DNA of 48,332 nucleotides, taken from positions 1 to 48,332 of the forward strand of contig JAOPJZ010000027.1 in assembly GCA_025517525.1 (NCBI GenBank), read 5' to 3'. The first letter of the stretch is position 1. Every line of letters starts with the position of its first letter. This document shows positions 23,423-32,517 of this stretch, in pieces. The position numbers and the translations under genes are program-made. This DNA is from Natronosalvus hydrolyticus (GTDB taxonomy: Archaea > Halobacteriota > Halobacteria > Halobacteriales > Natrialbaceae). The notes under the pieces are model-generated. The model ran no database searches. It was not told the DNA's origin and worked only from the letters and a program-made list of their open reading frames with translations.

Positions 23423-24087
23423 TATCGAAGCTCCGTCATCGTTTTTGCCAGTACCGAGCGCCCCAACAATACACTTGCCCCGGTCCGTTCGCGTACGGTT
23501 TCGCGCATGGCCTCGTTGTAGCCGATACAGTCCATGACGACGAGATCGACGTCAGAGCCGAGTTCGTCGGCGGCTTCGCTGACCTCGTGACCGTCTCCGT
23601 ACGGCGTCCCCGCGGCAGCAACCACGTCGAATTCGTCGGCCCATTTGTCAGCCGTCTGTTCAGCCTGTTCAGCTTTGGGCATAATTACACCCAGTCTACC
23701 CGGATCGATTGCACGTGTCCAGGCGTGGAGCAACGAACTTGGCGTGAGGACAGGTACCGCTGCTTCGAGGTCGGGGAATGAACCCGTACAGAGGAGCCCG
23801 ATAACAGAAACGTCGTCCTCGATGTCGGTGATACGTTCGGCGACGAGGTCATGGCTGGCGGCTCTGTCGACAATGACCTCACTGCCATCGGTAAGCCGGG
23901 TGACGAACTGCGGTGAACCAGCGGCGGGTGCGAGATCCGCCTCGACCGCCGCCGCGTCTTCGTATCCATCGAGCCCGCCGACCTCGATGACCTCGGTATC
24001 GTCGGGAAAGTGTGCCAGTATTTCAGGGGTCACGTCCGTTCTGGGGGCTTGCCCGATGGTCACGAACCCGACCGCATCTGCGCTCAT
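23422..24087 (-). CDS. AroM-family protein
   Basis: A 221-aa protein of the AroM family, opening with GFVTIGQAPRTDVTPEIL (diagnostic) and ending with DLVVMDCIGYNEAMRETVR. A cysteine in IGLLCTGSF and another in VMDCIGY are placed like the two catalytic cysteines of Asp/Glu racemase-fold enzymes, to which AroM is distantly related. Its biochemical role is not established in any organism I know. The start overlaps the DUF1177 stop by four bases. Two racemase-fold proteins in one cluster is notable. Confidence 0.85.
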   Translation of the reverse strand: MSADAVGFVTIGQAPRTDVTPEILAHFPDDTEVIEVGGLDGYEDAAAVEADLAPAAGSPQFVTRLTDGSEVIVDRAASHDLVAERITDIEDDVSVIGLLCTGSFPDLEAAVPVLTPSSLLHAWTRAIDPGRLGVIMPKAEQAEQTADKWADEFDVVAAAGTPYGDGHEVSEAADELGSDVDLVVMDCIGYNEAMRETVRERTGASVLLGRSVLAKTMTELR

Positions 24088-25001
24088 CGATCACCACCCA
24101 GCGTCTGGAGGTGGCTCATCGAGCCGTATAGTTCGTGCAGGTGGGCGAACTCCCCTTCGTCGTACACCGAGGCCCAGCCGTGGGTAAAGTCTTTGGCGGT
24201 CTCGAGGACGAACCGACTTGTTGCGTCGATGTCAGAAATATAGTTCGCGCCCGTTGCACTGCCGGCAACCGGGGAGACACTGGTGGTGGCAACACCGACG
24301 ACTGGTGCATCGGTCGCAGTCGATGGCTGGAGGATGCTGTTGATATGATGGACGTCGTTACCGTAGGGCGTGATGTCTTGCATCGTGAGGGTGAGCGTCG
24401 ATGGTGGTTCCCCAGTAACGCGTTCCTGAATATCGAGAAGGTCCTCACTCGGACGGAGTATCCAGCCCTGTTTGACAGTAGGCGTAATTGCAAACCCACG
24501 CTGGCAGTGAACACGATTGCCCTTTGTCGCGTCGATGGTAAGCACGGCGTCCATCTCGTCGGACACCTCGTGTGCGTTCATCGTCTCGATGTCCACCGGG
24601 CTCGACATGAACGGCACGGGGTCGTGGTCGATAGTCGGTGCATCGGGACAGATGTGTGTGCTGAGAATTACGTCACCGGGGAGACGCTCCCCTCGTTCTG
24701 CCATCTCTGCCAGTTTGGCCGCTGTCGACAGCGCAACGATCGCGCCGTCGGCGTCGGAGACCATCCCAACCTTGCCAGGACGTGCACCGACGCCACCGAG
24801 TCGACCGACGACGCCGAGTGTTGGTGCGTCGTCTTCCGTTCCGGGGAGTCGCACCGTGACGAAATCGGTCGTTCCTTCTGGCCCTTCGAACGTCGTCACG
24901 TCGACGACAGCAGGTGTATCTTCGAACGCGGCACTGACGGTGTCGCCTGCGGCGTCCGGGCTATCCAACATCGAAATCGTGTCTTGTACATGGTTGAACA
25001 T
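24084..25001 (-). CDS. DUF1177-family protein
   Basis: A 305-aa protein of normal length for DUF1177. Recognisable stretches are VVGRLGGVGARPGKVGMVSD, VILSTHICPDAPTIDHDPVP and GVATTSVSPVAGSATGANYI. The family is uncharacterised but regularly accompanies AroM, DUF917 and peptide transporters. HICPDAP followed by Asp-rich segments could bind metal, in the manner of amidohydrolases or peptidases, though this is speculation. It is separated by 40 bp from the DUF917 gene and coupled to aroM. Confidence 0.8.
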   Translation of the reverse strand: MFNHVQDTISMLDSPDAAGDTVSAAFEDTPAVVDVTTFEGPEGTTDFVTVRLPGTEDDAPTLGVVGRLGGVGARPGKVGMVSDADGAIVALSTAAKLAEMAERGERLPGDVILSTHICPDAPTIDHDPVPFMSSPVDIETMNAHEVSDEMDAVLTIDATKGNRVHCQRGFAITPTVKQGWILRPSEDLLDIQERVTGEPPSTLTLTMQDITPYGNDVHHINSILQPSTATDAPVVGVATTSVSPVAGSATGANYISDIDATSRFVLETAKDFTHGWASVYDEGEFAHLHELYGSMSHLQTLGGDR

Positions 25002-25041
25002 AGGTTAGTGAGTGAATTGGTGGGAGTCGTGGCTGGTTTAC

Positions 25042-26145
25042 TTAGCTGTCGTCTATTCCAGGTGGAAATGCATGCTCGATGACCGATTTACCGACGGCAT
25101 CTTCGACCGGCTCGAACAACGCTGGTGAACGCATGCCGGCACCGAGTGAAAGTGATGTTGCTGGGGCGGTAACAACTGAGACGTCCCGACCCGTCTCGAG
25201 TGCGGCCGTCGTGATCGGTTCGCCAGTATCCCTGTCGAGCAAGGCGATGAGATCAGGGAACGTTGCCAGGCGTTCACCTCCAGTCTCGAGCGTCATGTAC
25301 TCGTTCCAGAACGTGAGTTCAGCACCGCTGATCTCGACAGTCCCGACATCGAAGCCGCTTTCGGTCTCGAGTGTGACGTCGTCGACGATGCCACTTATCG
25401 GAACCGAGCCGTCGAGCTCTTCCGCGACGGCTTCTGCAGCTGCGATGCCGTCCTCGGCGGTCTCGATGTACCGACCGAGGGTCACCGCCTGTTCGTAGAC
25501 GCCGACGGCGGCATTTTCCGCAGCATATTCGGCGCTAACGGGATTACGAGCGACAGCAACGATGCCTCCGGCGTCCTGTGCCGCCTGGCGGACGGTCGAT
25601 GCGGCCACGTCGATGGTTGCTTCAATCAGGAGTTCGACATGTGAACCGGTTTCTGGATCGCCACCGACGGCAGACTGGACGCTTTCGTCACTTCCTTCGA
25701 GGCCAATCGAGCCCATTGGACCCGTGGGATGCGCGCGTCCGTTACAGGTCGCGTCAACGAGTGGAACACCGGTCACTGCTGACTGGATGAAACCGTTGAC
25801 TGTCGCTGCGCCCCCCATCTCGTTGGTCATCATGCCGGCAACTGACTTCCCTTGGGCCTCGAGATGATCGCAGACGAGCTCGAACGCACGCACGTAGTCG
25901 GCAGGTTTCACGAGGCGATCCGTCGCTGCAGGGGCCCCGACAGCGCTGACAGTGAGGACGATTTCGTCGTCTTCGAGCGTCTCAAGTGGGACGATTTCGG
26001 GGGTTCCATAGTCGATAGCCAGTTGTGCGAACTCGAGTCCCTCGTCGGGTGAGCCGCCGCCGCCGCCACCGAGGAAGGTGCCGCCGGTTACTGCATACTG
26101 TATCCATTCATCGTCGATTCGTCGTGAGAGTGGTGTATCTGTCAT
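25042..26145 (-). CDS. DUF917 (S-methyl-thiohydantoin desulfurase-like) protein
   Basis: A 367-aa protein. The signature TGGTFLGGGGGGSPDEGLEF near residue 20, EMGGAATVNGFIQSAV and VDATCNGRAHPTGPMGSIGL identify the DUF917 family, later named after an S-methyl thiohydantoin desulfurase. Those enzymes act on thiohydantoin-like rings. Together with a hydantoin racemase-like gene four genes downstream, this points to a cyclic ureide or thiohydantoin substrate. The start overlaps the Cys-rich gene by four bases. Confidence 0.8.
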   Translation of the reverse strand: MTDTPLSRRIDDEWIQYAVTGGTFLGGGGGGSPDEGLEFAQLAIDYGTPEIVPLETLEDDEIVLTVSAVGAPAATDRLVKPADYVRAFELVCDHLEAQGKSVAGMMTNEMGGAATVNGFIQSAVTGVPLVDATCNGRAHPTGPMGSIGLEGSDESVQSAVGGDPETGSHVELLIEATIDVAASTVRQAAQDAGGIVAVARNPVSAEYAAENAAVGVYEQAVTLGRYIETAEDGIAAAEAVAEELDGSVPISGIVDDVTLETESGFDVGTVEISGAELTFWNEYMTLETGGERLATFPDLIALLDRDTGEPITTAALETGRDVSVVTAPATSLSLGAGMRSPALFEPVEDAVGKSVIEHAFPPGIDDS

Positions 26146-26552
26146 GTGTCGTTTGCATTGGCCGAAACGAAGGTGTTCGGTCGCGTCCCCTCGACTTTCC
26201 GTTTCGTCACTCGCTCGGCTATTTCGAGTCGTTCGATACCGCTTTCGGCGTGCGCGAACGCCTGATTACGACCCACCTGTTCGAACAGGTTGGCTGACTG
26301 GGCGAGCATCGTCGCACAGACTTCCGACGGTTCACAGGGCGCCGGGCAATCGGTACACGCCGCTGCCTCGGCTTTTGTCGCCTTGGGATCCTGTAAAGCC
26401 GTAAGGACGAGCCGTTCGGTCCACGGCGGCTGTTTCCGGGCCTGCTCGAGCGCTTCGATCAGGGAATCACGGTCGAGACTCGAGTCACCATCACGGGGCG
26501 AATTAGCCCCGTTATTCGAGTTCGTGTCACGGTTGACGCTGTCACTGGTCAT
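26142..26552 (-). CDS. Small Cys-motif protein inside the transporter operon
   Basis: A 136-aa protein. A polar Ser/Asn-rich N-terminus (about 1-35) precedes an alpha-helical part that carries CTDCPAPCEPSEVC (C-x2-C-x3-C-x5-C), a likely metal or iron-sulfur site, and RVTKRKVEG near the end. No family is recognised. The start at ATG 26552 overlaps the end of dppF by 11 bases and its stop overlaps DUF917 by four, so it is an integral member of the operon. It might be a metallochaperone, redox partner or regulator of the downstream enzymes. Confidence 0.65.
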   Translation of the reverse strand: MTSDSVNRDTNSNNGANSPRDGDSSLDRDSLIEALEQARKQPPWTERLVLTALQDPKATKAEAAACTDCPAPCEPSEVCATMLAQSANLFEQVGRNQAFAHAESGIERLEIAERVTKRKVEGTRPNTFVSANANDT

Positions 26553-27633
26553 CGGAACCCCCCGTATCCTGATATGCCTCGTCGTGGAGATAACACCGAG
26601 AACAGCGGGTGGAATCGGTCTGATACATCGCGGGTTCCTCCTCGGCACAGGGTTCGAACGCCTCTGGACAGCGCGACCGGAACGCACAGCCAGTTGGTTT
26701 CTCCCGTGGGTCCGGTATTTCACCCTCGAGAGTGAGTTCCGGCGGCTTGTACTGGCGGTCCTCGTCGGTTACCGTTGGAATCGCAGACAGAAGCGCTCTG
26801 GTGTACGGATGCTGTGGATCTTGGAACACGCTGTCGACGTCACCGGTTTCCACGAATCGTCCGAGATAGAGGACGCCGATTCGATCCGAGACGTTCTTGA
26901 TCAGCGAGAGGTCGTGGCTGATGAATATGTACGTTAGATCGAACCGCTTTTGAAGATCGTTCAGAATCTCGATCACCCGAGCCTGAACGCTGACGTCCAG
27001 TGCGCTCGTCGGTTCGTCCAAGACGACAAGTTTTGGGTTGACGGCAACGGCCCGAGCGATACCAACGCGTTGTTTCTGGCCGCCGGAGAGTGAACTCGGA
27101 TATTTATACATGAACTCTCGAGGCAGGTCTACCATCTCGAGGAGTTCTTCGACGCGCTGGGCGCGTTCACCGGCCGACCCGATGTCGTGAATTTTCATCG
27201 GCGTTTCGATGATCTGTTTGATCGTTTTTCGAGGATTGAGACTCGAAGACGGATCCTGAAAGACCATCTGCATGTCTTTGCGTTGTTTTTTCAACGCACC
27301 GCCACTGAGACTCGTCACATCAGTCCCGTCGACCTCGACGGTCCCATGTGTCGGGTCGGTAATTCGGAGAATCGATCGACCGAGTGTCGTTTTTCCGGAT
27401 CCTGATTCACCGACGAGTCCAAACGTCTGGCCACGTGGAACGGTGAAACTGACGTCATCGACGGCCCTGACTGCCGCAACCTGCCGTTTGATGATCCCCT
27501 CGTATATCGGGAAGTGTTTCGAGAGGTTTTCGACCCGCAACAGCGGATCTTTATCGTCGAAGACCGCGATCTCGTCTTGGATTTGGTCTCCGGGTGCGTA
27601 CTCGAAGCGATCTGTATGAAGTGGCTGGCTCAT
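26542..27633 (-). CDS. dppF: Oligopeptide ABC transporter ATP-binding protein (DppF/OppF type)
   Basis: A 363-aa cytoplasmic ATPase. Walker A GESGSGKTT near residue 84, Q-loop MVFQDPSSSLNPRKTI, signature LSGGQKQRVGIARA and Walker B LVVLDEPTSALD are all intact. The C-terminal oligopeptide-transporter extension has the paired cysteines TGCAFRSRCPEAFEPC. It should power uptake of a peptide-like solute with DppD. ATG 27633 overlaps the dppD stop by four bases, supporting this start over 27672. Confidence 0.93.
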   Translation of the reverse strand: MSQPLHTDRFEYAPGDQIQDEIAVFDDKDPLLRVENLSKHFPIYEGIIKRQVAAVRAVDDVSFTVPRGQTFGLVGESGSGKTTLGRSILRITDPTHGTVEVDGTDVTSLSGGALKKQRKDMQMVFQDPSSSLNPRKTIKQIIETPMKIHDIGSAGERAQRVEELLEMVDLPREFMYKYPSSLSGGQKQRVGIARAVAVNPKLVVLDEPTSALDVSVQARVIEILNDLQKRFDLTYIFISHDLSLIKNVSDRIGVLYLGRFVETGDVDSVFQDPQHPYTRALLSAIPTVTDEDRQYKPPELTLEGEIPDPREKPTGCAFRSRCPEAFEPCAEEEPAMYQTDSTRCSRCYLHDEAYQDTGGSDDQ

Positions 27634-28730
27634 CGGACATCGACCTCCGTTTCGTCGGTATCGGCCTGCCACGGTGGCGGACCGATGTACGGGAATTCGG
27701 TGACTGCATCCTGATGTCGGTCAAGATGTGGATCTCCCTCGAACAGGTGACAGGCAGCAGCATGTTCCGGTTCGGTTCGCCGGAGATGAGGCACAACCTC
27801 ACGACACTCGGTTTCGGCGTGGGGACACCGATCAGCAAACCGACAACCGGTCGGTGGGTCCGTATAGTCCGGGAGCTTTCCGGGTATGCCTGCGCCGATA
27901 CCGCGCGAGAGCTGTGGGATACTCTCGAGCAAGCCACGGGTGTATGGGTGTTGTGGGTCCTCGAACAGGGTTTCTGTGGGTGCGGTTTCAACGATCTCAC
28001 CCGCGTACATGACATTGAGCTGATCACTAATCTCTCGAGCAACACCCAGATCGTGGGTGATGTAGAGCACGCTGGTATCGTGCTCTTCGACGATGTCGTC
28101 GAGCAACTCGAGGATGTTTGCTTCCGTCGTGACGTCGAGCGCCGTTCCTGGTTCGTCTGCGATCAGGAAATCTGGCTCCAGTAAGAGCGCGATGGCAATC
28201 AACACACGCTGGCGCATTCCACCCGAGAGTTCGACCGGATAGCTCTCGAACACCCGCTCGGGTGCGGAGATATCGACTTGCTCGAGCATGTCGATTGCGC
28301 GCTCTCGAAGTTCGGCCTCCGAACGGAACTTGTCACGAACCCAGTCCGTGATGCCGACACGGTGTTGCCCTTGCCATTTCAGGACATCGAGCATCTGCTC
28401 ACCCACCGTGAACACCGGGTTAATGGCGCTCATCGGGTTTTGCATGATCATACTCATTTCCTTCCCTCGACGAGCATGTCGCTTGGCATCACTCAGTTCG
28501 AGCAGGTTCTCCCCTTTGTACAGGATTTCTCCCTGCGAGATATCGGCTTCCGGTAGCAAGCCGAGAATCGTTTTGACGGTTACCGATTTGCCACAGCCGG
28601 ATTCGCCGACGATGGCAACGGTTTCGCCGCGTTCGACGATAAGGTCGATTCCGTTGATGACCTGTGCCGTCCCGTCGTAGGTGTCGAACTCGACGTGGAG
28701 GTCTTTGACCTCGAGGAGTGGGTTGCTCAT
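27630..28730 (-). CDS. dppD: Oligopeptide ABC transporter ATP-binding protein (DppD/OppD type)
   Basis: A 366-aa ATPase starting MSNPLLEVKDLHVEFDTYDG. Walker A GESGCGKSVTVK, signature LSGGMRQRVLIA and Walker B FLIADEPGTALD are present; Gly replaces the usual Thr after Pro of the D-loop, a common variant in DppD. The C-terminus has TGCRFADRCPHAETEC. One base separates it from dppC, and its stop overlaps dppF. ATG 28730 is chosen because the longer frame to 28856 reads through the end of dppC. Confidence 0.93.
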   Translation of the reverse strand: MSNPLLEVKDLHVEFDTYDGTAQVINGIDLIVERGETVAIVGESGCGKSVTVKTILGLLPEADISQGEILYKGENLLELSDAKRHARRGKEMSMIMQNPMSAINPVFTVGEQMLDVLKWQGQHRVGITDWVRDKFRSEAELRERAIDMLEQVDISAPERVFESYPVELSGGMRQRVLIAIALLLEPDFLIADEPGTALDVTTEANILELLDDIVEEHDTSVLYITHDLGVAREISDQLNVMYAGEIVETAPTETLFEDPQHPYTRGLLESIPQLSRGIGAGIPGKLPDYTDPPTGCRFADRCPHAETECREVVPHLRRTEPEHAAACHLFEGDPHLDRHQDAVTEFPYIGPPPWQADTDETEVDVR

Positions 28731-28731
28731 T

Positions 28732-29637
28732 TCACTCCACCTCCACGTCCAGAACGTCTCGAAGGCCGTCGCCAACGAGGTTGAATCCAAGGACTGCAAA
28801 CGATATTGCCAGTCCAGGGAAGGTAGCGATCCACCAGTAGGTTCGGACGTGTGCACGCCCGGTGGCGATCATCAATCCCCAGTCGGCAGTTGGTTCTTGC
28901 GCTCCGAGTCCGAGGAAGGCAAGACCTGCACCGACGAGGATAACAAAACCCATATCCAGGGTCGCTTTCACCGTAATCGGGCCGATGGCGTTCGGCAGAA
29001 TCTCTCGGAACGTGATATGGAACCAACCCGCACCGAGCGAGCGACTCGCTTCGATGAACTCGTTTTCTTTGATTGATAACACCTCGCCCTGAATGAGTCG
29101 TGCGTACCACGTCCACCACGAGGCTGCAATAGCGATCATTGCATACCATAGCGATGGTCTGGTCGCGGCAATCACTGCTAACGCGAGCAGCGTCGGTGGG
29201 ATTGCCAGGAAAATATCCGTAATTCGCATGATGACGGCGTTGGTTTTCCCGCCCATGTAGCCAGCGATCAACCCCAGCGTTACGCCGATACTGATCGCGA
29301 TGGAAAGGACGACAAAGCCCATCAAGAGTGCGATACGGGTGCCGAAGATAACTCTCGAGAGGATATCTCTCCCTTCGGTGTCCGTTCCCATGGGGTGCTC
29401 GAGACTCGGTGCCTGTGACGCTCTCGAAAAGTCGATTGCACCGGCGGCGTCCTCCGGATATGGGGCGATGACTGGGGCGAAGATGGCGATGATGAACAGG
29501 AGGCCGATCATCGCAAAGCCGACCAGTGAAAGGGTGCTCTGTGAGAGCCGACTCCAGGCGCGTTTGATGCGTTCTCGCCGTTCGTCTTTGGCTAGCTGAT
29601 CGGTGTCGATCGTCGCACCTGTAGTGTCTGTACTCAC
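28732..29637 (-). CDS. dppC: Oligopeptide ABC transporter permease (DppC/OppC type)
   Basis: A 301-aa integral membrane permease. A cytoplasmic N-terminal helix and the first membrane span (LVGFAMIGLLFIIAIFAPVI) are followed by the conserved periplasmic-side HPMGTDTEGRDILSRVIFGT and the ATPase-coupling EAA-like loop EASRSLGAGWFHITFREILP, as in DppC. Spacing of three bases to dppB and one to dppD indicates one transcript. Together with DppB it forms the translocation path for the imported solute. Confidence 0.93.
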   Translation of the reverse strand: MSTDTTGATIDTDQLAKDERRERIKRAWSRLSQSTLSLVGFAMIGLLFIIAIFAPVIAPYPEDAAGAIDFSRASQAPSLEHPMGTDTEGRDILSRVIFGTRIALLMGFVVLSIAISIGVTLGLIAGYMGGKTNAVIMRITDIFLAIPPTLLALAVIAATRPSLWYAMIAIAASWWTWYARLIQGEVLSIKENEFIEASRSLGAGWFHITFREILPNAIGPITVKATLDMGFVILVGAGLAFLGLGAQEPTADWGLMIATGRAHVRTYWWIATFPGLAISFAVLGFNLVGDGLRDVLDVEVE

Positions 29638-29640
29638 GGT

Positions 29641-30660
29641 TTACTCACCTCCCTGGCGCAATCGAACACGTGGGTCGAGCGTTCCATACAGCACGTCGAC
29701 GACGAAGTTAGCCACGACGTAGGCGAAACCAACGACGATGACCACGCCGACGATCGCGTTGAAGTCCTGATTGATAATCGCCTGAACGCCGTAGCGAGCC
29801 ATGCCTGGCCAGGCGAAGACGGTTTCGACCAGGAACGCATTGCCAAGCAAGAATCCGAATGCGAGACCGATGACGGTCAACGAGCTGGTGAACGCGTTTC
29901 GAAGCATGTATTTGTAGTGAATCAAGTTCTGTGGAATTCCGGAGGCCCGAGCGGCCATGATGTAGTCTTTGCGAGCCTCTTCGATCATATCGGACCGGAT
30001 CAGCCGCATGATCTGGGCGAGGGTTGCCAGACCGAGAGCGAAGGCTGGCATGGCGATATGGGTGGCTGCATCGACGAACGTGGCCCACTGTAAGGCCAAG
30101 GCGCTGTCAATCAGGTACATCCCGGTCGTATGGGGTGGCGGATTGCCATCGATACGTCCCTGCAGTGGCATCAGACCAAGCATTCCGACGAAGACCACCT
30201 GGAGCAAGATACCGACCCAAAAACGTGGCATCGACACGCCAAAGAGCGCCGTTATCCGTGAGGCGTGGTCTTGCCAGTGGTCTTTGTTAGTGCCGGCAAT
30301 AACGCCGAAGGGAATCCCGAGAACGATCGCAAAACCGAGGGCGACGAGCACCAGTTCGAACGTCGCAGGCAGTCGAGTTATGATATCGAACAGAACGTTG
30401 TTTCCCGTTCGAAGCGACAGTCCCCACTGTCCCTGAAAGACACCACTTAGCCACTCGACATACTGAATGTGCAGCGGCTCGTTGAGTCCCATCTCTTCTC
30501 GAAACGCGTCGACCTGCTCGTCGGCGACGTCCGGCCCCATCGCGAGACGAACGGGATCGCCAGGGATAACTCGTGTGATCGTAAAGATCAGGACCGACAG
30601 CCCGAATAGGACGGGGATGGCCTGGATTGCACGGCGGATAAGATAGTCGCTATATGACAT
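29641..30660 (-). CDS. dppB: Oligopeptide ABC transporter permease (DppB/OppB type)
   Basis: A 339-aa permease with six predicted membrane segments, starting LIRRAIQAIPVLFGLSVLIF. Family marks include VIPGDPVRLAMGP near the N-terminus, LGIPFGVIAGTNKDHWQDHA and the ATPase-coupling loop YIMAARASGIPQNLIHYKYM. No disruption is seen. It lies 24 bp downstream of dppA and three bases before dppC. Confidence 0.93.
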   Translation of the reverse strand: MSYSDYLIRRAIQAIPVLFGLSVLIFTITRVIPGDPVRLAMGPDVADEQVDAFREEMGLNEPLHIQYVEWLSGVFQGQWGLSLRTGNNVLFDIITRLPATFELVLVALGFAIVLGIPFGVIAGTNKDHWQDHASRITALFGVSMPRFWVGILLQVVFVGMLGLMPLQGRIDGNPPPHTTGMYLIDSALALQWATFVDAATHIAMPAFALGLATLAQIMRLIRSDMIEEARKDYIMAARASGIPQNLIHYKYMLRNAFTSSLTVIGLAFGFLLGNAFLVETVFAWPGMARYGVQAIINQDFNAIVGVVIVVGFAYVVANFVVDVLYGTLDPRVRLRQGGE

Positions 30661-30684
30661 TCTTGAGGAAATACCGGAGGCGTT

Positions 30685-32343
30685 CTATTGCCAGTGCAGG
30701 TCGTACCAGTTGAAGTCGAACGAGAGAATGCCTCGGTAACTCCAGCCATCGATATCTTCGCTGATGCCGATACGGTACGGTGGGTTCGCGACGGAAATGC
30801 TGTATGCTTGATCGACGATGCGCTCCTGTGCATCCATGTAGCGTTGGAGGCGTTCTTCTTCGTCCGCCGTCGAACGGGCATCTTCAAGAATGTTCGCCAG
30901 GTCGTCGTCTTCGTTCCACGTCATTGCGACGTAGGAGCCGCTTTCTTCCTGATGGAACATCATATACGTGTGACCGTCAGGCGTCGGCACCGTTGCGGTC
31001 CGGAAGATGTTCGTAAAGTGTGGCGTCGTCTCCGGATTTGCGGCAACATCCGTAATCGTCGCCCATGTCTGTGCACTTCCCTCGAGTTCGATGCCGATCT
31101 CATTGAGTCCCTGATTGAACAGCAGGTGGATCTGACGCTGAACGTCGTCGTCAGCGATGTAGTAGTGTTCCATCCCGATTTCGTTGATTTCTTCGACGGT
31201 GTACGACGACGCTTCGATTTCATCCATAGCCGCATCGAGGTCCTGCTCGTGTGGGTCGATATCGTCGTTGTGACCGGGCATACCAACGGGAACGGGACCG
31301 GCCGCGACGTTGCCCCCTCGGAAGATGTCATCGACTGCACTCTGGTAATTGAAAGCGTACACCATCGCGCGCCGAACGTGAACGTCGTCCAGGGGTTCCT
31401 TCTGGGTGTTCATCGGCATGTGGAACAGTTGCCACTGCGGTTCTTCAGGAACCCAGACGCCGTCCATTGCCGCCATCTCCTCGTAGTTGTCCGTACTGAG
31501 GAACTGGCTGGTCATGTGGGCATCTCCCTGTTGCATCATCTGCGTAATCGTTCCTTCCTCAGAGATGACCGGTGTCCGAGCGCGAGCGACCTGGTCGTCG
31601 TCCCAGCCCTGCCAGTAGTCTTCGAACTGCGTGTAAACCATCTCTTCGCCCGAACTCCAGCTCTCGAGCAAGTAAGCACCTGTTCCGGCGACGTTGTCGC
31701 TCAGATATTCTTCGCCCCAGTCGCCGTCGACCTCGTTTTCGGAGACGGTTTCGCTGTCGACGATGAACAACTGTACGAGCGTGGCCACGAACGGTCCGTA
31801 CTCGAAGTCGAGTTCGATTGCAATCGTGTTTTCGTCTCGTGCCTCTGCGGCACCGACGTCGATGACCTCACGCCAGAGCGACGAGTACCCCTGATCGATC
31901 GCCATCATTCGGTCGAGCGTGTACACCACGTCTTCGGCTGTCATTTCACCGCCGTCGTGGAACGGGACACCCTCCCTGATTTCGAACACCTAGGTGACTC
32001 CGTCGTCTTCGACATCCCACTCTACTGCCATCGAGTCGGTCGGCTCACGGGTTTCCCCGTCAACTGTGATGAGCGGTTCGTAGAAGTTGTTTGTCGCCAT
32101 TGCCTCCGTGTAGTCTGTCTGTTTGGCAGGGTCGATCGTCCCGTATACCTGGGTTGCAGGAGCCACGAACTCTCTGTCATCACCGTTGGCACCGTTTCCA
32201 TTCCCGGTGCCGTTGCCGTTCCCGGCCTCAGGGTCATCGTCTGCTTCTTCTGAGACACACCCGGCGACAGTTGCTGCCACTCCAGTTGCACCCACCAGCT
32301 TTAGCATCGATCGCCTTCCAATTGTTGTCGAATCGTTCGTCAT
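30685..32343 (-). pseudogene. dppA: Oligopeptide-binding lipoprotein DppA interrupted by an in-frame amber codon
   Basis: A twin-arginine lipoprotein signal (GRRSMLKLVGATGVAATVAG followed by Cys), then an acidic linker and an SBP_bac_5-type peptide-binding fold ending in FDFNWYDLHWQ. At 31990-31992 the frame has TAG, giving DGVT-stop-VFEIREGVPFHDGG; relatives have Tyr in the GVTYxFxLREGV motif, so TAC to TAG is the likely change. The stop leaves a 117-residue N-terminal fragment. No good restart exists except GTG 31989, which would yield an untargeted protein. The rest of the 552-codon frame is intact, so the lesion is recent, an error, or read through. Confidence 0.8.
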
Positions 32344-32360
32344 GATTTGTCTGTTTGTTA

Positions 32361-32388
32361 TTGTCACCCACTTGCAAGTGAGTCACAA
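32361..32388. promoter_or_regulatory. 28-bp palindromic operator-like site upstream of dppA
   Basis: A perfect 12-bp core, CACTTGCAAGTG (32369-32380), is flanked by TTGTCACC and AGTCACAA, which pair with two mismatches per arm, extending the dyad to 28 bp. It lies 18-45 bases upstream of the dppA start, where a regulator could block the promoter or the leader. The divergent Lrp-type protein is the obvious candidate ligand. Confidence 0.6.
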
Positions 32389-32437
32389 TCTATGTAACGT
32401 ACGATTTGTTGTGGGGCATTGTAATAAGGATTTGTTC

Positions 32438-32475
32438 GTCTAAAATAGACACAATAGTTCGAATATGTGTTCGAA
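32438..32475. promoter_or_regulatory. Inverted-repeat pair in the divergent dppA/Lrp promoter region
   Basis: GTCTA-AAA-TAGAC (32438-32450) is followed by two TTCGAA palindromes at 32458-32463 and 32470-32475, spaced 12 bp. They precede the Lrp gene start by 43-80 bases, next to an AT-rich TATTTTAC, and could be autoregulatory sites. Confidence 0.45.
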
Positions 32476-32517
32476 ATCTATTTTACTTCCCGAACGTAAT
32501 AGGTGAACTGTCCAATC

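Noticed and set aside
14033..31992. Pyrrolysine or other amber recoding explaining both in-frame TAG codons
   Set aside because: TAG ends several ordinary genes in the same window, no pyl genes are visible, and the proteins are not methylamine enzymes. Nonsense mutation or sequence error is simpler.
30688..32253. Long plus-strand open frame (521 codons) opposite dppA
   Set aside because: It is antisense to a clear peptide-binding protein, has no family features and is rich in Val/Arg/Cys. Long antisense frames are common in GC-rich genes.
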